Shown piece after piece: positions 43,393-51,134 of a stretch of 54,346 nt of DNA. The stretch covers positions 1 through 54,346 of the forward strand of contig JANXSY010000152.1 in assembly GCA_025356435.1 (NCBI GenBank), read 5' to 3'. This DNA is from Isosphaeraceae bacterium. GTDB taxonomy: Bacteria > Planctomycetota > Planctomycetia > Isosphaerales > Isosphaeraceae. Under the pieces are notes generated by a model. It was not told the origin of the DNA, did not search any database, and saw only the letters and a program-made list of their open reading frames with translations. Position numbers and translations under genes: made by a program. Positions within the stretch are counted from its first letter, which is position 1; each line of letters opens with the position of its first letter.

Positions 43393-43812
43393 TTGGACTT
43401 GGATAACTCTTATCTCGTAACCTATCCGTGCCCGCGATGTGGCGAGTCGCTCCAGGCCCGCACCGACGACTGGCAAGACTGGCTGAAGTGCCCGTCGTGC
43501 GGCAAGGCGGGTCGTCCTCCGCTCAATCGGCGGATGGCCCCAGCCTTTGAGGACGACGTGCTCTATATCGGCACGTTCGCGACCGACCCGTCGACTCCCG
43601 ACGCGGCCGTGGGCTATCCGACGGGCGGGTTCGAGGGATATGCCCCGCCATCGGGCGACCTGCGACGCGTCATCCTGGGTGGCGGGTTCTTCCTGGCGAT
43701 GGTCCTCACCGTGGTGTCGGTGGTCCAGCGGAATGGGACGCAGGCCGTCGTGCTCGGGCTGGTCGCGGTCTTCCTGCTCGTCCTCCTCGCCCGGTCGTCG
43801 GGTCGGGTCTGA
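43393..43812 (+). CDS. Zinc-ribbon protein with two transmembrane helices
   Basis: A 139-residue protein. Residues 12-37 form a zinc ribbon (YPCPRCGE..LKCPSCGKAG, two CPxCG knuckles). A disordered acidic and Gly/Pro-rich segment follows, then two helices near the C-terminus (VILGGGFFLAMVLTVVSVV and GTQAVVLGLVAVFLLVLLA). The start is TTG at 43393 with GAGG eight bases upstream. It is the second zinc-ribbon/membrane protein in this window. Function unknown. The acyltransferase gene follows by 51 bases and may share its transcript. Confidence 0.75.
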   Translation: MDLDNSYLVTYPCPRCGESLQARTDDWQDWLKCPSCGKAGRPPLNRRMAPAFEDDVLYIGTFATDPSTPDAAVGYPTGGFEGYAPPSGDLRRVILGGGFFLAMVLTVVSVVQRNGTQAVVLGLVAVFLLVLLARSSGRV

Positions 43813-43863
43813 GCCACATTCATCGGCCGCAGTCGTTCACCACCGCTCTCGGAGTCGCCGACT

Positions 43864-45156
43864 TTGAACCGCCTGCCGCTCGCCGACGAGCTGCCGTATG
43901 AATTTCTTGAACCGAAGATCACGCCGTTCTGGCACTGGGTCGGCCGGACGTATGCCCATCATCGCATCCTCCGCAAAGAACAGCGGGTGATGGAGGTTGA
44001 GGCCCACGGGCTCGACACCCTCAAGGCCCTGATCGCCAAGGGCGACAGCGTCCTGATCACGCCCAATCACCCCGATCATGCCGACTGCGCTGTGGTGCTT
44101 GAATTGAGCGGCCGGCTGGGTCGGCCTTTCACCTTCATGGCGGCGTATCAGCTCTTCCGGGGCTTCGGCGGTGCGGCCCGATTCATGCTCCCGAGGGTCG
44201 GCGCGTTCCCGGTCGATCGCGAGGGGTCGGACCTCAAGGCGTTCAAGACAGCCGTCGACCTGCTCGCGAAGGCCGACTATCCGCTGGTGATCTTCCCCGA
44301 GGGGGAGATCTATCAGGTCTGCGACCGCCTGACGCCGATCCGCGAGGGGGCGGCGGTCGTCGCCACGACGGCTGCGAAGCGGGTCGCAGAGCGAGGCAGG
44401 ACGGTCTGGATCGTGCCGATGGCGATCAAGTATCGGTTTCTCGACGGTCAGGACCCCCTGCCCTCGATTGTCGCGACGATGGACCGGCTCGAATCGCGGT
44501 TCACCTGGTGGCCCCGGGATGGCGAGCCGCTGGTCGCGCGGATCTATGCGTATGCCGAGGGGATGCTCGGCCTCAAAGAGCTGGAATACTTCGGCGCGGC
44601 GCGAGCCGGGTCGGTGAAGTCGCGGATCGTCGACCTCCGCGACGCCATCCTCGATACCCTCGAAGACCGCCATTGCGCCAGGCGCAGGGCCGACCTCGTG
44701 CCGGTCCGGGTGAAGGAGCTACGGCGGGCCTGCCTCGAATCGCTCGCTGACGACATGACCACGCCCGAGCAGGCCGCGCGGCTGCGTTGCGACCTCAACG
44801 ACGTGTTCGTCGCCGTGCAGCTCTACAGTTATCCCGGCGATTACCTTCAGGATGGGCCGACGGTCGAGCGGATCGTCGAGACCGTGATGAAGTTCGAGGA
44901 AGACATCCTCGGCATCGAGCCCCGTCCCCACGCCGCGCGACGTGCGATCGCCACGTTCGGCGATCCGATCGACGTCCGCGAGCGCATGGCCGCTCACGCC
45001 AAGCCCCGCCTCGCCGCCGGGGCGATCACGACTGAGATGGAGGCGTCGATCCAGCGGCTTCTCGACTCGATCGGCTCAGGCCGTCCCTACGTCGAACCGA
45101 TCACGACGGCCCCCGGCCCGATCGCCCCGAGACTCGTCAATGGATATCGCCCTTGA
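43864..45156 (+). CDS. PlsC-like acyltransferase family protein
   Basis: A 430-residue protein with the glycerolphosphate acyltransferase motifs. Block I is NHPDHAD (H69-x4-D74) and block III is the substrate-binding FPEGEIY (144-150); block II is probably near VGAFPVDREGSD. The extra C-terminal ~200 residues, with long helices and no membrane segments, are not part of minimal PlsC. Family members transfer acyl groups to lysophosphatidate or other alcohols. Start TTG at 43864 with a weak ribosome site. The gene ends ten bases from the convergent end of pheT. Exact acceptor unknown. Confidence 0.85.
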   Translation: MNRLPLADELPYEFLEPKITPFWHWVGRTYAHHRILRKEQRVMEVEAHGLDTLKALIAKGDSVLITPNHPDHADCAVVLELSGRLGRPFTFMAAYQLFRGFGGAARFMLPRVGAFPVDREGSDLKAFKTAVDLLAKADYPLVIFPEGEIYQVCDRLTPIREGAAVVATTAAKRVAERGRTVWIVPMAIKYRFLDGQDPLPSIVATMDRLESRFTWWPRDGEPLVARIYAYAEGMLGLKELEYFGAARAGSVKSRIVDLRDAILDTLEDRHCARRRADLVPVRVKELRRACLESLADDMTTPEQAARLRCDLNDVFVAVQLYSYPGDYLQDGPTVERIVETVMKFEEDILGIEPRPHAARRAIATFGDPIDVRERMAAHAKPRLAAGAITTEMEASIQRLLDSIGSGRPYVEPITTAPGPIAPRLVNGYRP

Positions 45157-45166
45157 TGACCTGACC

Positions 45167-47182
45167 TCACGTCCTTAGGGTGGCGTCGAACTGCGAGGCA
45201 CACGACGCCACGATCACCTTCACCGCCGCTTCGACCTCGTCGCCGGTGAGGGTGCGCTCGGGGTGGCGGAACCGGAGGCCGAAATGCAGGCTCTGCCAGC
45301 CCTCGGGCAGGTTGCCACCCTTGAAGGTATCGAGGTAGACGATCGCTTCGAGCGTCTTCCCCGCTGCTCGGCTGACGGCTCCGGCTAGCTCGGCCCAGGG
45401 GAGGTTCTGCGGTACGACCAGCGAGAGGTCGCGGGCCACGACCGGATAGGACGGCAACGGCTTGTAGCGCGGGACGAGGTCGGCTCGCTCCTGCAAAACC
45501 TCGAAGGCAAGTTCGGCCGCCGAGCATGGGTCGCGGAGTTCGAGCGACTTGAGGACCGACGGGTTGACCTCGCCCATGAAGCCGAATCGTTTCCCGGCCA
45601 GGATCAACTCGGCCGATCGGCCCGGCTTGAACATCGGCACGTCGACCGGCCTGACCTCGAAGTCCCCCTCGGCGTGGAACCGGCCCAGCAACGCCTCGAC
45701 GATCCCCTTGAGCCCGAGGAAGTCGCGACCGCTCACCAGGGCCAGCCGGGTCGGCTCATCGGGGAGCACTTTGCCGACGCGGGGGAGATAGACGTTGGCG
45801 ATCTCGAACAACTCGGCGTCAGCGCTGCCGTGGGCCTCGTTGTGCTGGCGGACGCTCAACAGACTTGGCACCAGGCTCCGGCGGAGGTTGTTCTCGCGCT
45901 TGCGGCTCGAATGGTCGACCCGGATCGGCGTACCCCCATCCTCGAGGGCGAGCGGCATGGCCAACTCCTCGGAGACGAGGCTGTACGTCACCGCCTCGTC
46001 GAGGCCCAGGCCGATCAAGGTGTACCGCACGTCAGCCTCGACCCGCTCTCGCGTCGACCTCGGGGCGCTGGTCAGCGGAACGGCTCGGTCTTCGGGAATG
46101 TGTTCATATCCATGAACCCGGGCCACTTCCTCGATCAGGTCGATCTCGCGTTCGAGGTCGCTCCGCCAGCTCGGCGGGACGAACGAAGGGGCGTCGGCCG
46201 AGCCTCCTGCGTGGGTCAGGCCGAGTGCTGTGAGGATGCGGAGCACGTCGACGCGGTCGACGCTGATGCCGAGGACGCGGGCGATCTGGCCCAGACGGAG
46301 CGTGACCGGGGGCCGCGCCGGCCGTGCAACGCCCACGTCGACCATGCCGGGGTGGAGCGTCCCGCCGGCCGTCTTGAGGATCAGTTCGCAGCAGCGACGG
46401 CTCGCCCACTCGGTCGCCTCGGGGTCGAGAGGCCGCTCGAACCGATAGCTCGCCCCGCTGAACAGGCCGAGGGCGCGTGAGGTCCGGCGGATCGACATTG
46501 AGTCGAACCGGGCCGCTTCGATCAAGACGTCGGTCGTTGCGTCGCCAACCTCGGTGTCGAGCCCGCCCATCACCCCCGCCAGTCCGACCACCCGCGCGGC
46601 GTCGGCGATCACGAGCATCTCGGGAGTCAGCTCATACGTCTTGTTGTTGATCGCGACGAGCGTCTCACCCTTGACCGCCTTGCGGACGATCAGCCGAGAC
46701 TCGCTGAGCTTGCTGAGGTCATAGGCATGGAGCGGCTGGCCGCATTCGAACATGACATAGTTGGTCACATCCACCACGTTACTGATCGGCCGGATTCCGA
46801 GCGTTTCGAGTCGCTTGCGAAGCCAGAAGGGGCTGGGGCCAACCTTCGCCCCCTTGATGACCCGCGCAGTGAACCGGGGGCAGAGATCGGATGCCTCGAC
46901 GGTCACGCCCGTCAGGGTCTCGACCGAGTCACCCGAGGTCGGCGGCCGGGGGTTCGGGAAGCTGACGCGGCGGTCGAACAGCACGCCGATCTCTCGGGCC
47001 ACACCCAGGTGTCCGAGGCAGTCGGGTCGGTTGCTCGTGACTTCGAGGTCGATGGCGAGGTCACCGCCGACGTCTTCGGTCGACTCGTGGTTCAGACCCG
47101 TGAGGGCCAGGCGTTCGGAGAGCGCATCGACCGGCATGTCGAGCCGGAGGTATTCGGTCAACCAGTTCCAACTGACGATCAT
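45167..47182 (-). CDS. pheT: Phenylalanine-tRNA ligase beta subunit, short form
   Basis: A 671-residue PheT. The start MIVSWNWLTEYLRL is typical. The following B1 segment (ALTGLNHESTEDVGG) runs directly into DLEVTSNRPDCLGHLGVAREI, so the EMAPII-like tRNA-binding OB domain of ~110 residues seen in E. coli PheT (795 aa) is absent. B3/B4 editing and B5 domains are present (WRSDLEREIDLIEEVARVHGYEHIP), as is the C-terminal anticodon-binding domain (PSYPVVARDLSLVV..GEVEAAVKV-like end). It pairs with PheS to charge tRNA-Phe. The ATG overlaps the stop of the upstream permease gene by 4 bases, so it is translationally coupled to that permease rather than to pheS. Confidence 0.95.
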   Translation of the reverse strand: MIVSWNWLTEYLRLDMPVDALSERLALTGLNHESTEDVGGDLAIDLEVTSNRPDCLGHLGVAREIGVLFDRRVSFPNPRPPTSGDSVETLTGVTVEASDLCPRFTARVIKGAKVGPSPFWLRKRLETLGIRPISNVVDVTNYVMFECGQPLHAYDLSKLSESRLIVRKAVKGETLVAINNKTYELTPEMLVIADAARVVGLAGVMGGLDTEVGDATTDVLIEAARFDSMSIRRTSRALGLFSGASYRFERPLDPEATEWASRRCCELILKTAGGTLHPGMVDVGVARPARPPVTLRLGQIARVLGISVDRVDVLRILTALGLTHAGGSADAPSFVPPSWRSDLEREIDLIEEVARVHGYEHIPEDRAVPLTSAPRSTRERVEADVRYTLIGLGLDEAVTYSLVSEELAMPLALEDGGTPIRVDHSSRKRENNLRRSLVPSLLSVRQHNEAHGSADAELFEIANVYLPRVGKVLPDEPTRLALVSGRDFLGLKGIVEALLGRFHAEGDFEVRPVDVPMFKPGRSAELILAGKRFGFMGEVNPSVLKSLELRDPCSAAELAFEVLQERADLVPRYKPLPSYPVVARDLSLVVPQNLPWAELAGAVSRAAGKTLEAIVYLDTFKGGNLPEGWQSLHFGLRFRHPERTLTGDEVEAAVKVIVASCASQFDATLRT

Positions 47183-48708
47183 CGTGGTGCGGTTCCCGGC
47201 GTCGGATCGGTCTCGACCTCGGTCTCGGCGCGTCGGCCGAATCGCGACCAGGCGAGGTAAACGGGCAGGCCGGTCAGGGCGATCAGGAAGCCGATGCCCG
47301 AGACCTCGGGGGAGAGATAGACGAAGTTCAGGATCAGCAGCGTGGCCAGGGCGATGTAGATCACCGGCGTGACTGGATACCCGAAAGTCCGGTACGGCCG
47401 ATCGGTCGCGGGCCACTTCTTGCGGAAGACGACCACCGACCCGACCATCAAGATATAAAAGAGCAGGTCGACGGGGATGATGTAGTCGAGCAACTGCCCA
47501 TAGAGATTGCCATACTTCGCGACCCCCGTGCCGTCGAGCTTGACCGTCACCGGCAGGGTGAGCAGCGCGGCCCATATGCCCTGAGCGATCAGCGCGACGG
47601 CAGGCACTTGCCGAGAGTTCGTGGTCCCGACCTGCCGGAAGAAGAGGCCGTCGCGAGACATCGCATAATAGACCCTCGCCCCGGAGAGGATCAGGCCGTT
47701 GACGCAGCCGAAGGTCGAAATCAGGATTGCCGAGGCCATCAAGGTCGCGCCGAATGAGGGGAAGAGAGCCTGCATTGTGGCGGTGCCGACGCGGTCGTTG
47801 CTGGCCCCCTGGATCGCCTCCAGCGGCAGTGTGAGCAGATATCCCGCGTTGGCCAGCAGATAGAGCAAGACGACTGTGCCGCACCCGATCAATAGGGCGC
47901 GTGGCAGTGTCTTGCCGGGGTCGCGGACCTCGCCGCCGGTGAACGTGACGCTGTTCCATGCGGTCTGCGAGAAGAGCGGCCCGACCATCGCCTTGCCGAG
48001 CACCATCGCGAACCCGAGCGCCCCGACGACCGGAATCCCCGCCCCGAGCGTCCAGCCGTTCGCCGAAGAGTTCCACCAAGACGCTGACCACGCCGCCGCG
48101 AGCGGGTTCTTGGCGTGGATCAGCCCGACAAGGATCAGGCCGATTAGCGCTGCGGTCTTGGTGAAGGTGAACGAGTTCTGGATCAGCTTCCCCAACCGCA
48201 GCCCGCGCGTGTTGACCCAGGTCAGGCCGACGATCAGCGCGATCGCCACGAGTTGCTGGCTTGAAACGCTCACCGCATAGCCGCCGAGGTGGATCGGCCG
48301 GATCAGATATTCCGAGGCCGAGACCCACGGGACGAGCACCCCGAGGAACTTGGCGAAGGCAACCGACACCGCGGCGATCGTGCCGGTCTGGACGACGAGG
48401 AAGGTCGACCAGCCGAAGACGAAGCCGATCGGCCGGCCATACGCCTCGCGGAGGAAGATGTATTGCCCTCCCGCGCGAGGGATCATCGCGGCGACCTCGG
48501 CCGCACAGAGGGCACCGGTGATCGTGAGCAGGCCCGCGAGCGCCCAGACGACCATCAGCCAACCAGGCGCTCCGACGAGCCGCGCGGCGTCGGCCGAGGT
48601 GATGAAGATGCCCGAACCGATCATTGAACCGACAACGATCATCGTCGCGTCGACCCCGCTCAGCCCGCGCTCGAGCTTCGGCGACGCTTCGGTCTGGCCT
48701 ACGCTCAT
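47179..48708 (-). CDS. APC-family amino acid permease between pheS and pheT
   Basis: A 509-residue, 12-helix inner-membrane transporter of the amino acid-polyamine-organocation superfamily. The signature is GVDATMIVVGSMIGSGIFITSADAARLVG at helix 1, with the unwound GSGIF substrate site, and GGQYIFLREAYGRPIGFVFGW at helix 3. It resembles the L-type and basic amino acid permeases. It lies inside the pheS-pheT operon and its stop overlaps the pheT start by 4 bases. A link to phenylalanine supply is an attractive inference but the substrate cannot be read from sequence. Confidence 0.93.
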   Translation of the reverse strand: MSVGQTEASPKLERGLSGVDATMIVVGSMIGSGIFITSADAARLVGAPGWLMVVWALAGLLTITGALCAAEVAAMIPRAGGQYIFLREAYGRPIGFVFGWSTFLVVQTGTIAAVSVAFAKFLGVLVPWVSASEYLIRPIHLGGYAVSVSSQQLVAIALIVGLTWVNTRGLRLGKLIQNSFTFTKTAALIGLILVGLIHAKNPLAAAWSASWWNSSANGWTLGAGIPVVGALGFAMVLGKAMVGPLFSQTAWNSVTFTGGEVRDPGKTLPRALLIGCGTVVLLYLLANAGYLLTLPLEAIQGASNDRVGTATMQALFPSFGATLMASAILISTFGCVNGLILSGARVYYAMSRDGLFFRQVGTTNSRQVPAVALIAQGIWAALLTLPVTVKLDGTGVAKYGNLYGQLLDYIIPVDLLFYILMVGSVVVFRKKWPATDRPYRTFGYPVTPVIYIALATLLILNFVYLSPEVSGIGFLIALTGLPVYLAWSRFGRRAETEVETDPTPGTAPR

Positions 48709-48750
48709 CGGCGGTGGGCTCCCGGTGGCTCGGACACGCCGAGGGTCATG

Positions 48751-48990
48751 TCATGGTTGCTGGATGAACGCCTGCGTATCGGCAATCGCGGCCTGAATCG
48801 CGTCGCGACGCCAGGCTGTCAGGGCGCTGTCGAGGGCGCGGGTCAGGTGGTTGACAAGCTGGCCGGCGGCGGCGACGGGAGTCTCCCCCTCGGCGCGGAT
48901 CTCGGCAAAGTCGCGATGGTGCACTTGTGTCTGATGCGCGTTGTCCGTCGTACCGGTCGAGACAATCACTCGGGTCACGTCGGTCGTCAT
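48751..48990 (-). CDS. Small conserved-looking protein in the pheS-pheT operon
   Basis: A 79-residue cytoplasmic protein beginning MTTDVTRVIVSTGTTDNAHQTQVHHRDFAEIRAEG, with a helical C-terminal half (AAAGQLVNHLTRALDSALTAWRRDAIQAAIADTQAFI). No membrane segment or metal motif. The start at 48990 has GAGG upstream; the longer frame to 49134 overlaps pheS and is rejected. It sits 46 bases after pheS and 42 bases before the permease, so it belongs to the same transcript. I do not recognise a family. Confidence 0.7.
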   Translation of the reverse strand: MTTDVTRVIVSTGTTDNAHQTQVHHRDFAEIRAEGETPVAAAGQLVNHLTRALDSALTAWRRDAIQAAIADTQAFIQQP

Positions 48991-49036
48991 GCGACTTGCC
49001 TCAATCTCTAGACAGGGTTGAAACCTGCAACCGGCC

Positions 49037-50047
49037 TCAGAACTGGCCCAGGAACCGGCCCTCGTTCTGATAGAGGAGCCGGATGTCGTCGATCCCGTGT
49101 CGACGCATGCAGAGCCGTTCGATCCCAAGGCCAAACGCGAAGCCGGTCACTTCGTCGGGATCATACCCGACCGCGCGGAAGACGTTGGGATCGACCATCC
49201 CCGCGCCTCCCATTTCAACCCAACGGTCGCCGCCATGCCAGAGCATGTCGACTTCAACGCTCGGTTCTGTGAACGGGAAGAACGACGGCCGGAACCGAAT
49301 TTTAACGTCTTCGCCCAGGTAGCTTCGCGCGAACAGCCGCAAGACCGTCTTCAGATCGGCCATGGTGACACCCTTGTCAACCATCAGCCCTTCAATCTGA
49401 TGAAACATGAATGAATGCGTTGCATCCACCGTGTCTGGCCTGTAAACCCGCCCGATCGCGATCACCCGGATCGGCGGCGGCTGGCTCTCCATCACGCGGA
49501 TCTGCACCGTGCTCGTCTGGCTCCGAAGCATCGTGCCTTCGGAGAGATAGAAGTTGTCGAGCGGATCACGCGCTGGATGGACGGGCGGGATGTTCAGAGC
49601 GTCAAAGTTGTGATGAACATCCTCGACCTCAGGCCCTCGCGCCACGGTGAACCCGAATCGGCCGAACAGGTCGATCAATTCGTCGGTCGTCTGCGTGAGC
49701 GGGTGGCGATGGCCGAGTTTGGGACGAGTCCCAGGGCGCGTCACGTCGAACCCATCGGCGATCGCCAATGTGGGGCGGTCGAGGCGAGCTTTCGCGGCAT
49801 CATGTGCCGATTCGAGCGAGCCTTTGACGGCGTTGAACCGCTGGCCGTAGGCTCGTTTGGCTGAGGGTTCGAGCGCCTTGAGCCGCTCCTGAGCCGTCTT
49901 GACCCGGCCTTGTTTCATGCCGAGAAATTCGACCCGGGCGGCCTCGACCTCGGCGGGAGAGCCCGAACCGGTGAAGGCCGAAAGCCCGTCCGCTTCGAGG
50001 GCGTCCAGTGAGGCAAGGGCCTCGACTGCCAGATCGGGCAGGCTCAT
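49037..50047 (-). CDS. pheS: Phenylalanine-tRNA ligase alpha subunit
   Basis: A 336-residue class II aminoacyl-tRNA synthetase catalytic subunit. The N-terminal coiled coil that holds tRNA is at ~10-90. Motif 1 is near [21 protein letters not shown], motif 2 is [29 protein letters not shown], and motif 3 is [21 protein letters not shown]. The Phe-pocket HQIEGLMVD and FFPFTEPS segments are present. It lies 69 bases after rplT on the same strand, the standard rpmI-rplT-pheS order. The family length is normal. Confidence 0.97.
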   Translation of the reverse strand: MSLPDLAVEALASLDALEADGLSAFTGSGSPAEVEAARVEFLGMKQGRVKTAQERLKALEPSAKRAYGQRFNAVKGSLESAHDAAKARLDRPTLAIADGFDVTRPGTRPKLGHRHPLTQTTDELIDLFGRFGFTVARGPEVEDVHHNFDALNIPPVHPARDPLDNFYLSEGTMLRSQTSTVQIRVMESQPPPIRVIAIGRVYRPDTVDATHSFMFHQIEGLMVDKGVTMADLKTVLRLFARSYLGEDVKIRFRPSFFPFTEPSVEVDMLWHGGDRWVEMGGAGMVDPNVFRAVGYDPDEVTGFAFGLGIERLCMRRHGIDDIRLLYQNEGRFLGQF

Positions 50048-50116
50048 GGATGTCTCAACGAGGGAAGCGTGAGGTGGGGGTTAGCCCACCCGACGGTGAT
50101 TCTCGGATCGGCCGGA

Positions 50117-50515
50117 TCAGGCCGACATCGCCTTGGGCCGGGCGGCGAGGGCGGCGTCGAACTTTTCGATTTCGGCGAGGGCGAGGGCGAAGATCGCGTC
50201 GAAAGTCTCGGCGTCGAAGATCGCCAGCTCGGACAGGCTCTTACGGTCGAGCTTGATCCCGGCGAGCTTCAGCCCGTGGATCAGTCGGCTGTAACGCACG
50301 CCACGCATTTCGGCGGCGGCGGTGAGCCGGATGATGAAGAGCTTGCGGAAGTCACGCTTCTTGGCGCGTCGGTCGCGGAAGGCGAAGACGCCAGCGCGGA
50401 GCAGGGTCTCCTTCGCTGACTTCAACAGGCGGCGACGGCCTCCGACAAAGCCCTCAACCTTCTTGAACAGCCGCTTCTTCGCCCGGTTCCGGGCCGCGCC
50501 CTTCTTTGCTCGCAT
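50117..50515 (-). CDS. rplT: Large ribosomal subunit protein L20
   Basis: A 132-residue L20, an early-binding 23S rRNA assembly protein. The basic N-terminal helix (KGAARNRAKKRLFKKVEGFVGGRRRLLKSAKETLLRAG) and the globular domain (RDFRKLFIIRLTAAAEMRGVRYSRLIHGLKLAGIKLDRKSLSELA) are complete. The C-terminus is slightly longer than in E. coli (118 aa). No strong ribosome site lies upstream; a candidate pseudoknot occupies the rpmI-rplT gap, where L20 autoregulation could act. Confidence 0.97.
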   Translation of the reverse strand: MRAKKGAARNRAKKRLFKKVEGFVGGRRRLLKSAKETLLRAGVFAFRDRRAKKRDFRKLFIIRLTAAAEMRGVRYSRLIHGLKLAGIKLDRKSLSELAIFDAETFDAIFALALAEIEKFDAALAARPKAMSA

Positions 50516-50583
50516 GGCAGGAGACTCTCGATCGGCTCAGGACGTAGATCGTTCAATGTATAAGATTCAGAACGGAACAGCGA

Positions 50584-50624
50584 CGCCCCGGGAGTGCAAG
50601 ACGACTCGACCGGGGCGGGTCTTG
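50584..50624 (-). promoter_or_regulatory. Candidate H-type pseudoknot in the rpmI-rplT gap
   Basis: On the minus-strand RNA, stem 1 is CGCCCCGG (50617-50610) with CCGGGGCG (50591-50584), a perfect 8-bp GC-rich helix with an 18-base loop. Stem 2 is CAAGAC (50624-50619), just 5' of stem 1, with GTCTTG (50602-50597) inside the stem 1 loop, again perfect. This is the topology of an H-type pseudoknot, ending ~70 bases before the rplT start. L20 represses its own operon through pseudoknot or mRNA structures in E. coli; the analogy is inference. Confidence 0.5.
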
Positions 50625-50650
50625 TCTGACGAGGCTCGGAGCGACGCCGA

Positions 50651-50950
50651 TCAGACCGTGGCGGCCGGGGCCGCGTCGAGGGTTTCCCCTTCAGCGGCGG
50701 CATTCACAGCGGCGAGCCGGGCGATCGCGATCACGTCGGGCTGGCTCGAAATCCGCTGGCGAACCGCTTTACGGACGCGGGCAGCTTCGGCCGAGACCGA
50801 CAGGAACGACTTCTTACGCAACTTGCGGATCTTCGAGCCGCTTTTGTGCGAGTTCAAGTGAGACGACCCGCAGCGCTTATGGCTGACCTTGCCGGTGGCC
50901 GAAACCTTGAACCGCTTCTTCATCCCTTTGTGAGTCTTCAACTTGGGCAT
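50651..50950 (-). CDS. rpmI: Large ribosomal subunit protein L35, with C-terminal extension
   Basis: A 99-residue L35. The core PKLKTHKGMKKRFKVSATGKVSHKRCGSSHLNSHKS..KIRKLRKKSFLS is typical and covers ~60 residues. The remaining ~35 residues (AARVRKAVRQRISSQPDVIAIARLAAVNAAAEG…) extend past the usual 65-residue length and end in an Ala-rich tail. The ATG at 50950 begins at the conserved MPKLKTHKG; the longer frame to 51079 is not used. It is separated from infC by a 2.4-kb insertion, so it needs its own promoter. Confidence 0.95.
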   Translation of the reverse strand: MPKLKTHKGMKKRFKVSATGKVSHKRCGSSHLNSHKSGSKIRKLRKKSFLSVSAEAARVRKAVRQRISSQPDVIAIARLAAVNAAAEGETLDAAPAATV

Positions 50951-51043
50951 GCGACCGACCTTCTTGCGGCTCAAGACTTTGCGGCATCCGTTTGGCCGAG
51001 ATTGGCCCGCGCCGCGGGGCCTCTTGGATCGGCCGAGTCGATG

Positions 51044-51073
51044 AGTGTAGCAAACACAGGGGGATCTCGCCAA
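51044..51073 (-). promoter_or_regulatory. Candidate promoter for rpmI-rplT-pheS
   Basis: On the minus strand TTGGCG (51073-51068) and TACACT (51049-51044) are spaced by 18 bases, each matching four of six positions of the sigma-70 consensus. The pair sits ~95 bases upstream of the rpmI start, between rpmI and the inserted nuclease gene. A promoter is expected here because the insertion separates rpmI from infC. Confidence 0.35.
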
Positions 51074-51134
51074 CTCCAAAAATTGAGGTTGGCCGGTGAA
51101 AACGAAAGAACAGGATCAGGGATCGATCGAATCG

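Noticed and set aside
47183..48562. Minus-strand frame that extends pheT upstream to 48562 as one 1131-residue protein
   Set aside because: The extension lies over the permease gene in another frame and has no homology-like features. PheT begins at the conserved MIVSWNWL at 47182.
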